DNA from: Siphonodentalium dalli
Taxonomy: Eukaryota; Mollusca; Scaphopoda; Gadilida; Siphonodentaliidae
Length of the DNA stretch: 64,000 bases
Direction: 5' to 3'
Assembly (NCBI GenBank): GCA_032622095.1
Contig: CP136062.1
Span: forward strand, 196,611,887-196,675,886
Notes under the pieces: model-generated
The model's input: the letters and a program-made list of their open reading frames with translations, nothing else
Told to the model about the DNA's origin: nothing
Databases searched by the model: none
Made by a program: the position numbers and the translations under genes
Part shown: positions 33,054-48,000 of the stretch, one piece after another
How positions within the stretch are numbered: position 1 is the stretch's first letter
Layout of the letters: every line of letters begins with the position of its first letter

Positions 33054-36000
33054 TAGAAATTGTGGCCCCTTCCCTTTGTTCAAGTTTACAGAAAATGCAC
33101 TATGAATTTAAATTCCTTCAACCGATCGTCACGTGTTTGGTGTCATTCGATGGGGAATTTCTAGTACTTCAAAACGTTACCTACTTGCGGTATTATGACA
33201 ATGGAGGCCAGAGATATTCGAAAAGTATGTACTGAACAACATACATATTGGCCTACATAGTAGAATATCGCCACAATACCTTACCAGAACCCTGCTAAAT
33301 ATTAAAGGGGCATCAAATACGAACACAATGACGCAAACATTAGCTCGATATCGCGAAAATTGGCCGAGATATGGCGAATTTTCGACCCGCGTCACCAAAT
33401 TTCGAGGCATGGGTGGGGGTCACACCAGAACGTTCCAACTGAACACAGAAATGTCAATAAACTATACTATAGACATTCCAATCAATTCCGCGCGATTCCC
33501 TTATTATACTTCCATATTTTAATATGGATGTATATTGTTATTCAATTTTTTATTTTTCCTTTTCATTATTTATGCTACTTCTTCTTCTTCTTCTTAATAT
33601 ATTTTGTAACCCTTATATCTCAGAAAGTTAAAAAGATAAATCAGTGAAATTTGTTAGGTATATGCACCTTGCCAAGTTACAACTGAATGAAACATTTAGG
33701 TTTATGTCCTAACTTGCTTTCCAGAGTTATGGCCCTTAATCAAAAATTTTGGAAAAAGTTTGTGCCCAGATCTTCTCCTATAAGAAGTCAAGCAGCTGAA
33801 TTCGGGTTACGTAACCGTGTTAACTAACGAAAGGGCACGAATCGAGAAAATTTTCACCAAGGTCCGAATACAATTTGTCGACCTAGGGAGGGGTGCAAAA
33901 TTTGTCAATTTTTTTGGGTCACCGATTCCAATCATTTTTACTGTCGTGTGTCTATACGACGTACTGATGCTACTCGTGAAAGAATTTTGTAAATCGGTTG
34001 AGAAATGACCAAGTTATAACACATCGAAAAATGTACTAATAAAGTCCATGTGTAGAAAGTGCTTGTGCCCAGATCTTCTCCTAGACGAAGCGCAACAGCT
34101 GGATTTGGTCTATGTGAGCGTCTTAAACATAGACAGAAGAACAAACCAGGAAATTTTGACAAAGGTCCGCTCAAATGTTTCCGGGCTAGGGGAGGGGCAA
34201 AATTTGTCTTCTTTTTTTTGTCGCCGATTTGAACCAAAATGGTTGTGAAGTATCTATATGATGTACTGAGTATCATTGTGAGTAAATTTTATGAATCGGT
34301 TGACAAATGTAGAAATTGTGGCCCCTTCCCTTTGTTCAAGTTTACAGAAAATGCACTATGAATTTAAATTCCTTCAACCGATCGTCACGTGTTTGGTGTC
34401 ATTCGATGGGGAATTTCTAGTACTTCAAAACGTTACCTACTTGCGGTATTATGACAATGGAGGCCAGAGATATTCGAAAAGTATGTACTGAACAACATAC
34501 ATATTGGCCTACATAGTAGAATATCGCCACAATACCTTACCAGAACCCTGCTAAATATTAAAGGGGCATCAAATACGAACACAATGACGCAAACATTAGC
34601 TCGATATCGCGAAAATTGGCCGAGATATGGCGAATTTTCGACCCGCGTCACCAAATTTCGAGGCATGGGTGGGGGTCACACCAGAACGTTCCAACTGAAC
34701 ACAGAAATGTCAATAAACTATACTATAGACATTCCAATCAATTCCGCGCGATTCCCTTATTATACTTCCATATTTTAATATGGATGTATATTGTTATTCA
34801 ATTTTTTATTTTTCCTTTTCATTATTTATGCTACTTCTTCTTCTTCTTCTTAATATATTTTGTAACCCTTATATCTCAGAAAGTTAAAAAGATAAATCAG
34901 TGAAATTTGTTAGGTATATGCACCTTGCCAAGTTACAACTGAATGAAACATTTAGGTTTATGTCCTAACTTGCTTTCCAGAGTTATGGCCCTTAATCAAA
35001 AATTTTGGAAAAAGTTTGTGCCCAGATCTTCTCCTATAAGAAGTCAAGCAGCTGAATTCGGGTTACGTAACCGTGTTAACTAACGAAAGGGCACGAATCG
35101 AGAAAATTTTCACCAAGGTCCGAATACAATTTGTCGACCTAGGGAGGGGTGCAAAATTTGTCAATTTTTTTGGGTCACCGATTCCAATCATTTTTACTGT
35201 CGTGTGTCTATACGACGTACTGATGCTACTCGTGAAAGAATTTTGTAAATCGGTTGAGAAATGACCAAGTTATAACACATCGAAAAATGTACTAATAAAG
35301 TCCATGTGTAGAAAGTGCTTGTGCCCAGATCTTCTCCTAGACGAAGCGCAACAGCTGGATTTGGTCTATGTGAGCGTCTTAAACATAGACAGAAGAACAA
35401 ACCAGGAAATTTTGACAAAGGTCCGCTCAAATGTTTCCGGGCTAGGGGAGGGGCAAAATTTGTCTTCTTTTTTTTGTCGCCGATTTGAACCAAAATGGTT
35501 GTGAAGTATCTATATGATGTACTGAGTATCATTGTGAGTAAATTTTATGAATCGGTTGACAAATGTAGAAATTGTGGCCCCTTCCCTTTGTTCAAGTTTA
35601 CAGAAAATGCACTATGAATTTAAATTCCTTCAACCGATCGTCACGTGTTTGGTGTCATTCGATGGGGAATTTCTAGTACTTCAAAACGTTACCTACTTGC
35701 GGTATTATGACAATGGAGGCCAGAGATATTCGAAAAGTATGTACTGAACAACATACATATTGGCCTACATAGTAGAATATCGCCACAATACCTTACCAGA
35801 ACCCTGCTAAATATTAAAGGGGCATCAAATACGAACACAATGACGCAAACATTAGCTCGATATCGCGAAAATTGGCCGAGATATGGCGAATTTTCGACCC
35901 GCGTCACCAAATTTCGAGGCATGGGTGGGGGTCACACCAGAACGTTCCAACTGAACACAGAAATGTCAATAAACTATACTATAGACATTCCAATCAATTC

Positions 36001-39000
36001 CGCGCGATTCCCTTATTATACTTCCATATTTTAATATGGATGTATATTGTTATTCAATTTTTTATTTTTCCTTTTCATTATTTATGCTACTTCTTCTTCT
36101 TCTTCTTAATATATTTTGTAACCCTTATATCTCAGAAAGTTAAAAAGATAAATCAGTGAAATTTGTTAGGTATATGCACCTTGCCAAGTTACAACTGAAT
36201 GAAACATTTAGGTTTATGTCCTAACTTGCTTTCCAGAGTTATGGCCCTTAATCAAAAATTTTGGAAAAAGTTTGTGCCCAGATCTTCTCCTATAAGAAGT
36301 CAAGCAGCTGAATTCGGGTTACGTAACCGTGTTAACTAACGAAAGGGCACGAATCGAGAAAATTTTCACCAAGGTCCGAATACAATTTGTCGACCTAGGG
36401 AGGGGTGCAAAATTTGTCAATTTTTTTGGGTCACCGATTCCAATCATTTTTACTGTCGTGTGTCTATACGACGTACTGATGCTACTCGTGAAAGAATTTT
36501 GTAAATCGGTTGAGAAATGACCAAGTTATAACACATCGAAAAATGTACTAATAAAGTCCATGTGTAGAAAGTGCTTGTGCCCAGATCTTCTCCTAGACGA
36601 AGCGCAACAGCTGGATTTGGTCTATGTGAGCGTCTTAAACATAGACAGAAGAACAAACCAGGAAATTTTGACAAAGGTCCGCTCAAATGTTTCCGGGCTA
36701 GGGGAGGGGCAAAATTTGTCTTCTTTTTTTTGTCGCCGATTTGAACCAAAATGGTTGTGAAGTATCTATATGATGTACTGAGTATCATTGTGAGTAAATT
36801 TTATGAATCGGTTGACAAATGTAGAAATTGTGGCCCCTTCCCTTTGTTCAAGTTTACAGAAAATGCACTATGAATTTAAATTCCTTCAACCGATCGTCAC
36901 GTGTTTGGTGTCATTCGATGGGGAATTTCTAGTACTTCAAAACGTTACCTACTTGCGGTATTATGACAATGGAGGCCAGAGATATTCGAAAAGTATGTAC
37001 TGAACAACATACATATTGGCCTACATAGTAGAATATCGCCACAATACCTTACCAGAACCCTGCTAAATATTAAAGGGGCATCAAATACGAACACAATGAC
37101 GCAAACATTAGCTCGATATCGCGAAAATTGGCCGAGATATGGCGAATTTTCGACCCGCGTCACCAAATTTCGAGGCATGGGTGGGGGTCACACCAGAACG
37201 TTCCAACTGAACACAGAAATGTCAATAAACTATACTATAGACATTCCAATCAATTCCGCGCGATTCCCTTATTATACTTCCATATTTTAATATGGATGTA
37301 TATTGTTATTCAATTTTTTATTTTTCCTTTTCATTATTTATGCTACTTCTTCTTCTTCTTCTTAATATATTTTGTAACCCTTATATCTCAGAAAGTTAAA
37401 AAGATAAATCAGTGAAATTTGTTAGGTATATGCACCTTGCCAAGTTACAACTGAATGAAACATTTAGGTTTATGTCCTAACTTGCTTTCCAGAGTTATGG
37501 CCCTTAATCAAAAATTTTGGAAAAAGTTTGTGCCCAGATCTTCTCCTATAAGAAGTCAAGCAGCTGAATTCGGGTTACGTAACCGTGTTAACTAACGAAA
37601 GGGCACGAATCGAGAAAATTTTCACCAAGGTCCGAATACAATTTGTCGACCTAGGGAGGGGTGCAAAATTTGTCAATTTTTTTGGGTCACCGATTCCAAT
37701 CATTTTTACTGTCGTGTGTCTATACGACGTACTGATGCTACTCGTGAAAGAATTTTGTAAATCGGTTGAGAAATGACCAAGTTATAACACATCGAAAAAT
37801 GTACTAATAAAGTCCATGTGTAGAAAGTGCTTGTGCCCAGATCTTCTCCTAGACGAAGCGCAACAGCTGGATTTGGTCTATGTGAGCGTCTTAAACATAG
37901 ACAGAAGAACAAACCAGGAAATTTTGACAAAGGTCCGCTCAAATGTTTCCGGGCTAGGGGAGGGGCAAAATTTGTCTTCTTTTTTTTGTCGCCGATTTGA
38001 ACCAAAATGGTTGTGAAGTATCTATATGATGTACTGAGTATCATTGTGAGTAAATTTTATGAATCGGTTGACAAATGTAGAAATTGTGGCCCCTTCCCTT
38101 TGTTCAAGTTTACAGAAAATGCACTATGAATTTAAATTCCTTCAACCGATCGTCACGTGTTTGGTGTCATTCGATGGGGAATTTCTAGTACTTCAAAACG
38201 TTACCTACTTGCGGTATTATGACAATGGAGGCCAGAGATATTCGAAAAGTATGTACTGAACAACATACATATTGGCCTACATAGTAGAATATCGCCACAA
38301 TACCTTACCAGAACCCTGCTAAATATTAAAGGGGCATCAAATACGAACACAATGACGCAAACATTAGCTCGATATCGCGAAAATTGGCCGAGATATGGCG
38401 AATTTTCGACCCGCGTCACCAAATTTCGAGGCATGGGTGGGGGTCACACCAGAACGTTCCAACTGAACACAGAAATGTCAATAAACTATACTATAGACAT
38501 TCCAATCAATTCCGCGCGATTCCCTTATTATACTTCCATATTTTAATATGGATGTATATTGTTATTCAATTTTTTATTTTTCCTTTTCATTATTTATGCT
38601 ACTTCTTCTTCTTCTTCTTAATATATTTTGTAACCCTTATATCTCAGAAAGTTAAAAAGATAAATCAGTGAAATTTGTTAGGTATATGCACCTTGCCAAG
38701 TTACAACTGAATGAAACATTTAGGTTTATGTCCTAACTTGCTTTCCAGAGTTATGGCCCTTAATCAAAAATTTTGGAAAAAGTTTGTGCCCAGATCTTCT
38801 CCTATAAGAAGTCAAGCAGCTGAATTCGGGTTACGTAACCGTGTTAACTAACGAAAGGGCACGAATCGAGAAAATTTTCACCAAGGTCCGAATACAATTT
38901 GTCGACCTAGGGAGGGGTGCAAAATTTGTCAATTTTTTTGGGTCACCGATTCCAATCATTTTTACTGTCGTGTGTCTATACGACGTACTGATGCTACTCG

Positions 39001-42000
39001 TGAAAGAATTTTGTAAATCGGTTGAGAAATGACCAAGTTATAACACATCGAAAAATGTACTAATAAAGTCCATGTGTAGAAAGTGCTTGTGCCCAGATCT
39101 TCTCCTAGACGAAGCGCAACAGCTGGATTTGGTCTATGTGAGCGTCTTAAACATAGACAGAAGAACAAACCAGGAAATTTTGACAAAGGTCCGCTCAAAT
39201 GTTTCCGGGCTAGGGGAGGGGCAAAATTTGTCTTCTTTTTTTTGTCGCCGATTTGAACCAAAATGGTTGTGAAGTATCTATATGATGTACTGAGTATCAT
39301 TGTGAGTAAATTTTATGAATCGGTTGACAAATGTAGAAATTGTGGCCCCTTCCCTTTGTTCAAGTTTACAGAAAATGCACTATGAATTTAAATTCCTTCA
39401 ACCGATCGTCACGTGTTTGGTGTCATTCGATGGGGAATTTCTAGTACTTCAAAACGTTACCTACTTGCGGTATTATGACAATGGAGGCCAGAGATATTCG
39501 AAAAGTATGTACTGAACAACATACATATTGGCCTACATAGTAGAATATCGCCACAATACCTTACCAGAACCCTGCTAAATATTAAAGGGGCATCAAATAC
39601 GAACACAATGACGCAAACATTAGCTCGATATCGCGAAAATTGGCCGAGATATGGCGAATTTTCGACCCGCGTCACCAAATTTCGAGGCATGGGTGGGGGT
39701 CACACCAGAACGTTCCAACTGAACACAGAAATGTCAATAAACTATACTATAGACATTCCAATCAATTCCGCGCGATTCCCTTATTATACTTCCATATTTT
39801 AATATGGATGTATATTGTTATTCAATTTTTTATTTTTCCTTTTCATTATTTATGCTACTTCTTCTTCTTCTTCTTAATATATTTTGTAACCCTTATATCT
39901 CAGAAAGTTAAAAAGATAAATCAGTGAAATTTGTTAGGTATATGCACCTTGCCAAGTTACAACTGAATGAAACATTTAGGTTTATGTCCTAACTTGCTTT
40001 CCAGAGTTATGGCCCTTAATCAAAAATTTTGGAAAAAGTTTGTGCCCAGATCTTCTCCTATAAGAAGTCAAGCAGCTGAATTCGGGTTACGTAACCGTGT
40101 TAACTAACGAAAGGGCACGAATCGAGAAAATTTTCACCAAGGTCCGAATACAATTTGTCGACCTAGGGAGGGGTGCAAAATTTGTCAATTTTTTTGGGTC
40201 ACCGATTCCAATCATTTTTACTGTCGTGTGTCTATACGACGTACTGATGCTACTCGTGAAAGAATTTTGTAAATCGGTTGAGAAATGACCAAGTTATAAC
40301 ACATCGAAAAATGTACTAATAAAGTCCATGTGTAGAAAGTGCTTGTGCCCAGATCTTCTCCTAGACGAAGCGCAACAGCTGGATTTGGTCTATGTGAGCG
40401 TCTTAAACATAGACAGAAGAACAAACCAGGAAATTTTGACAAAGGTCCGCTCAAATGTTTCCGGGCTAGGGGAGGGGCAAAATTTGTCTTCTTTTTTTTG
40501 TCGCCGATTTGAACCAAAATGGTTGTGAAGTATCTATATGATGTACTGAGTATCATTGTGAGTAAATTTTATGAATCGGTTGACAAATGTAGAAATTGTG
40601 GCCCCTTCCCTTTGTTCAAGTTTACAGAAAATGCACTATGAATTTAAATTCCTTCAACCGATCGTCACGTGTTTGGTGTCATTCGATGGGGAATTTCTAG
40701 TACTTCAAAACGTTACCTACTTGCGGTATTATGACAATGGAGGCCAGAGATATTCGAAAAGTATGTACTGAACAACATACATATTGGCCTACATAGTAGA
40801 ATATCGCCACAATACCTTACCAGAACCCTGCTAAATATTAAAGGGGCATCAAATACGAACACAATGACGCAAACATTAGCTCGATATCGCGAAAATTGGC
40901 CGAGATATGGCGAATTTTCGACCCGCGTCACCAAATTTCGAGGCATGGGTGGGGGTCACACCAGAACGTTCCAACTGAACACAGAAATGTCAATAAACTA
41001 TACTATAGACATTCCAATCAATTCCGCGCGATTCCCTTATTATACTTCCATATTTTAATATGGATGTATATTGTTATTCAATTTTTTATTTTTCCTTTTC
41101 ATTATTTATGCTACTTCTTCTTCTTCTTCTTAATATATTTTGTAACCCTTATATCTCAGAAAGTTAAAAAGATAAATCAGTGAAATTTGTTAGGTATATG
41201 CACCTTGCCAAGTTACAACTGAATGAAACATTTAGGTTTATGTCCTAACTTGCTTTCCAGAGTTATGGCCCTTAATCAAAAATTTTGGAAAAAGTTTGTG
41301 CCCAGATCTTCTCCTATAAGAAGTCAAGCAGCTGAATTCGGGTTACGTAACCGTGTTAACTAACGAAAGGGCACGAATCGAGAAAATTTTCACCAAGGTC
41401 CGAATACAATTTGTCGACCTAGGGAGGGGTGCAAAATTTGTCAATTTTTTTGGGTCACCGATTCCAATCATTTTTACTGTCGTGTGTCTATACGACGTAC
41501 TGATGCTACTCGTGAAAGAATTTTGTAAATCGGTTGAGAAATGACCAAGTTATAACACATCGAAAAATGTACTAATAAAGTCCATGTGTAGAAAGTGCTT
41601 GTGCCCAGATCTTCTCCTAGACGAAGCGCAACAGCTGGATTTGGTCTATGTGAGCGTCTTAAACATAGACAGAAGAACAAACCAGGAAATTTTGACAAAG
41701 GTCCGCTCAAATGTTTCCGGGCTAGGGGAGGGGCAAAATTTGTCTTCTTTTTTTTGTCGCCGATTTGAACCAAAATGGTTGTGAAGTATCTATATGATGT
41801 ACTGAGTATCATTGTGAGTAAATTTTATGAATCGGTTGACAAATGTAGAAATTGTGGCCCCTTCCCTTTGTTCAAGTTTACAGAAAATGCACTATGAATT
41901 TAAATTCCTTCAACCGATCGTCACGTGTTTGGTGTCATTCGATGGGGAATTTCTAGTACTTCAAAACGTTACCTACTTGCGGTATTATGACAATGGAGGC

Positions 42001-45000
42001 CAGAGATATTCGAAAAGTATGTACTGAACAACATACATATTGGCCTACATAGTAGAATATCGCCACAATACCTTACCAGAACCCTGCTAAATATTAAAGG
42101 GGCATCAAATACGAACACAATGACGCAAACATTAGCTCGATATCGCGAAAATTGGCCGAGATATGGCGAATTTTCGACCCGCGTCACCAAATTTCGAGGC
42201 ATGGGTGGGGGTCACACCAGAACGTTCCAACTGAACACAGAAATGTCAATAAACTATACTATAGACATTCCAATCAATTCCGCGCGATTCCCTTATTATA
42301 CTTCCATATTTTAATATGGATGTATATTGTTATTCAATTTTTTATTTTTCCTTTTCATTATTTATGCTACTTCTTCTTCTTCTTCTTAATATATTTTGTA
42401 ACCCTTATATCTCAGAAAGTTAAAAAGATAAATCAGTGAAATTTGTTAGGTATATGCACCTTGCCAAGTTACAACTGAATGAAACATTTAGGTTTATGTC
42501 CTAACTTGCTTTCCAGAGTTATGGCCCTTAATCAAAAATTTTGGAAAAAGTTTGTGCCCAGATCTTCTCCTATAAGAAGTCAAGCAGCTGAATTCGGGTT
42601 ACGTAACCGTGTTAACTAACGAAAGGGCACGAATCGAGAAAATTTTCACCAAGGTCCGAATACAATTTGTCGACCTAGGGAGGGGTGCAAAATTTGTCAA
42701 TTTTTTTGGGTCACCGATTCCAATCATTTTTACTGTCGTGTGTCTATACGACGTACTGATGCTACTCGTGAAAGAATTTTGTAAATCGGTTGAGAAATGA
42801 CCAAGTTATAACACATCGAAAAATGTACTAATAAAGTCCATGTGTAGAAAGTGCTTGTGCCCAGATCTTCTCCTAGACGAAGCGCAACAGCTGGATTTGG
42901 TCTATGTGAGCGTCTTAAACATAGACAGAAGAACAAACCAGGAAATTTTGACAAAGGTCCGCTCAAATGTTTCCGGGCTAGGGGAGGGGCAAAATTTGTC
43001 TTCTTTTTTTTGTCGCCGATTTGAACCAAAATGGTTGTGAAGTATCTATATGATGTACTGAGTATCATTGTGAGTAAATTTTATGAATCGGTTGACAAAT
43101 GTAGAAATTGTGGCCCCTTCCCTTTGTTCAAGTTTACAGAAAATGCACTATGAATTTAAATTCCTTCAACCGATCGTCACGTGTTTGGTGTCATTCGATG
43201 GGGAATTTCTAGTACTTCAAAACGTTACCTACTTGCGGTATTATGACAATGGAGGCCAGAGATATTCGAAAAGTATGTACTGAACAACATACATATTGGC
43301 CTACATAGTAGAATATCGCCACAATACCTTACCAGAACCCTGCTAAATATTAAAGGGGCATCAAATACGAACACAATGACGCAAACATTAGCTCGATATC
43401 GCGAAAATTGGCCGAGATATGGCGAATTTTCGACCCGCGTCACCAAATTTCGAGGCATGGGTGGGGGTCACACCAGAACGTTCCAACTGAACACAGAAAT
43501 GTCAATAAACTATACTATAGACATTCCAATCAATTCCGCGCGATTCCCTTATTATACTTCCATATTTTAATATGGATGTATATTGTTATTCAATTTTTTA
43601 TTTTTCCTTTTCATTATTTATGCTACTTCTTCTTCTTCTTCTTAATATATTTTGTAACCCTTATATCTCAGAAAGTTAAAAAGATAAATCAGTGAAATTT
43701 GTTAGGTATATGCACCTTGCCAAGTTACAACTGAATGAAACATTTAGGTTTATGTCCTAACTTGCTTTCCAGAGTTATGGCCCTTAATCAAAAATTTTGG
43801 AAAAAGTTTGTGCCCAGATCTTCTCCTATAAGAAGTCAAGCAGCTGAATTCGGGTTACGTAACCGTGTTAACTAACGAAAGGGCACGAATCGAGAAAATT
43901 TTCACCAAGGTCCGAATACAATTTGTCGACCTAGGGAGGGGTGCAAAATTTGTCAATTTTTTTGGGTCACCGATTCCAATCATTTTTACTGTCGTGTGTC
44001 TATACGACGTACTGATGCTACTCGTGAAAGAATTTTGTAAATCGGTTGAGAAATGACCAAGTTATAACACATCGAAAAATGTACTAATAAAGTCCATGTG
44101 TAGAAAGTGCTTGTGCCCAGATCTTCTCCTAGACGAAGCGCAACAGCTGGATTTGGTCTATGTGAGCGTCTTAAACATAGACAGAAGAACAAACCAGGAA
44201 ATTTTGACAAAGGTCCGCTCAAATGTTTCCGGGCTAGGGGAGGGGCAAAATTTGTCTTCTTTTTTTTGTCGCCGATTTGAACCAAAATGGTTGTGAAGTA
44301 TCTATATGATGTACTGAGTATCATTGTGAGTAAATTTTATGAATCGGTTGACAAATGTAGAAATTGTGGCCCCTTCCCTTTGTTCAAGTTTACAGAAAAT
44401 GCACTATGAATTTAAATTCCTTCAACCGATCGTCACGTGTTTGGTGTCATTCGATGGGGAATTTCTAGTACTTCAAAACGTTACCTACTTGCGGTATTAT
44501 GACAATGGAGGCCAGAGATATTCGAAAAGTATGTACTGAACAACATACATATTGGCCTACATAGTAGAATATCGCCACAATACCTTACCAGAACCCTGCT
44601 AAATATTAAAGGGGCATCAAATACGAACACAATGACGCAAACATTAGCTCGATATCGCGAAAATTGGCCGAGATATGGCGAATTTTCGACCCGCGTCACC
44701 AAATTTCGAGGCATGGGTGGGGGTCACACCAGAACGTTCCAACTGAACACAGAAATGTCAATAAACTATACTATAGACATTCCAATCAATTCCGCGCGAT
44801 TCCCTTATTATACTTCCATATTTTAATATGGATGTATATTGTTATTCAATTTTTTATTTTTCCTTTTCATTATTTATGCTACTTCTTCTTCTTCTTCTTA
44901 ATATATTTTGTAACCCTTATATCTCAGAAAGTTAAAAAGATAAATCAGTGAAATTTGTTAGGTATATGCACCTTGCCAAGTTACAACTGAATGAAACATT

Positions 45001-48000
45001 TAGGTTTATGTCCTAACTTGCTTTCCAGAGTTATGGCCCTTAATCAAAAATTTTGGAAAAAGTTTGTGCCCAGATCTTCTCCTATAAGAAGTCAAGCAGC
45101 TGAATTCGGGTTACGTAACCGTGTTAACTAACGAAAGGGCACGAATCGAGAAAATTTTCACCAAGGTCCGAATACAATTTGTCGACCTAGGGAGGGGTGC
45201 AAAATTTGTCAATTTTTTTGGGTCACCGATTCCAATCATTTTTACTGTCGTGTGTCTATACGACGTACTGATGCTACTCGTGAAAGAATTTTGTAAATCG
45301 GTTGAGAAATGACCAAGTTATAACACATCGAAAAATGTACTAATAAAGTCCATGTGTAGAAAGTGCTTGTGCCCAGATCTTCTCCTAGACGAAGCGCAAC
45401 AGCTGGATTTGGTCTATGTGAGCGTCTTAAACATAGACAGAAGAACAAACCAGGAAATTTTGACAAAGGTCCGCTCAAATGTTTCCGGGCTAGGGGAGGG
45501 GCAAAATTTGTCTTCTTTTTTTTGTCGCCGATTTGAACCAAAATGGTTGTGAAGTATCTATATGATGTACTGAGTATCATTGTGAGTAAATTTTATGAAT
45601 CGGTTGACAAATGTAGAAATTGTGGCCCCTTCCCTTTGTTCAAGTTTACAGAAAATGCACTATGAATTTAAATTCCTTCAACCGATCGTCACGTGTTTGG
45701 TGTCATTCGATGGGGAATTTCTAGTACTTCAAAACGTTACCTACTTGCGGTATTATGACAATGGAGGCCAGAGATATTCGAAAAGTATGTACTGAACAAC
45801 ATACATATTGGCCTACATAGTAGAATATCGCCACAATACCTTACCAGAACCCTGCTAAATATTAAAGGGGCATCAAATACGAACACAATGACGCAAACAT
45901 TAGCTCGATATCGCGAAAATTGGCCGAGATATGGCGAATTTTCGACCCGCGTCACCAAATTTCGAGGCATGGGTGGGGGTCACACCAGAACGTTCCAACT
46001 GAACACAGAAATGTCAATAAACTATACTATAGACATTCCAATCAATTCCGCGCGATTCCCTTATTATACTTCCATATTTTAATATGGATGTATATTGTTA
46101 TTCAATTTTTTATTTTTCCTTTTCATTATTTATGCTACTTCTTCTTCTTCTTCTTAATATATTTTGTAACCCTTATATCTCAGAAAGTTAAAAAGATAAA
46201 TCAGTGAAATTTGTTAGGTATATGCACCTTGCCAAGTTACAACTGAATGAAACATTTAGGTTTATGTCCTAACTTGCTTTCCAGAGTTATGGCCCTTAAT
46301 CAAAAATTTTGGAAAAAGTTTGTGCCCAGATCTTCTCCTATAAGAAGTCAAGCAGCTGAATTCGGGTTACGTAACCGTGTTAACTAACGAAAGGGCACGA
46401 ATCGAGAAAATTTTCACCAAGGTCCGAATACAATTTGTCGACCTAGGGAGGGGTGCAAAATTTGTCAATTTTTTTGGGTCACCGATTCCAATCATTTTTA
46501 CTGTCGTGTGTCTATACGACGTACTGATGCTACTCGTGAAAGAATTTTGTAAATCGGTTGAGAAATGACCAAGTTATAACACATCGAAAAATGTACTAAT
46601 AAAGTCCATGTGTAGAAAGTGCTTGTGCCCAGATCTTCTCCTAGACGAAGCGCAACAGCTGGATTTGGTCTATGTGAGCGTCTTAAACATAGACAGAAGA
46701 ACAAACCAGGAAATTTTGACAAAGGTCCGCTCAAATGTTTCCGGGCTAGGGGAGGGGCAAAATTTGTCTTCTTTTTTTTGTCGCCGATTTGAACCAAAAT
46801 GGTTGTGAAGTATCTATATGATGTACTGAGTATCATTGTGAGTAAATTTTATGAATCGGTTGACAAATGTAGAAATTGTGGCCCCTTCCCTTTGTTCAAG
46901 TTTACAGAAAATGCACTATGAATTTAAATTCCTTCAACCGATCGTCACGTGTTTGGTGTCATTCGATGGGGAATTTCTAGTACTTCAAAACGTTACCTAC
47001 TTGCGGTATTATGACAATGGAGGCCAGAGATATTCGAAAAGTATGTACTGAACAACATACATATTGGCCTACATAGTAGAATATCGCCACAATACCTTAC
47101 CAGAACCCTGCTAAATATTAAAGGGGCATCAAATACGAACACAATGACGCAAACATTAGCTCGATATCGCGAAAATTGGCCGAGATATGGCGAATTTTCG
47201 ACCCGCGTCACCAAATTTCGAGGCATGGGTGGGGGTCACACCAGAACGTTCCAACTGAACACAGAAATGTCAATAAACTATACTATAGACATTCCAATCA
47301 ATTCCGCGCGATTCCCTTATTATACTTCCATATTTTAATATGGATGTATATTGTTATTCAATTTTTTATTTTTCCTTTTCATTATTTATGCTACTTCTTC
47401 TTCTTCTTAATATATTTTGTAACCCTTATATCTCAGAAAGTTAAAAAGATAAATCAGTGAAATTTGTTAGGTATATGCACCTTGCCAAGTTACAACTGAA
47501 TGAAACATTTAGGTTTATGTCCTAACTTGCTTTCCAGAGTTATGGCCCTTAATCAAAAATTTTGGAAAAAGTTTGTGCCCAGATCTTCTCCTATAAGAAG
47601 TCAAGCAGCTGAATTCGGGTTACGTAACCGTGTTAACTAACGAAAGGGCACGAATCGAGAAAATTTTCACCAAGGTCCGAATACAATTTGTCGACCTAGG
47701 GAGGGGTGCAAAATTTGTCAATTTTTTTGGGTCACCGATTCCAATCATTTTTACTGTCGTGTGTCTATACGACGTACTGATGCTACTCGTGAAAGAATTT
47801 TGTAAATCGGTTGAGAAATGACCAAGTTATAACACATCGAAAAATGTACTAATAAAGTCCATGTGTAGAAAGTGCTTGTGCCCAGATCTTCTCCTAGACG
47901 AAGCGCAACAGCTGGATTTGGTCTATGTGAGCGTCTTAAACATAGACAGAAGAACAAACCAGGAAATTTTGACAAAGGTCCGCTCAAATGTTTCCGGGCT

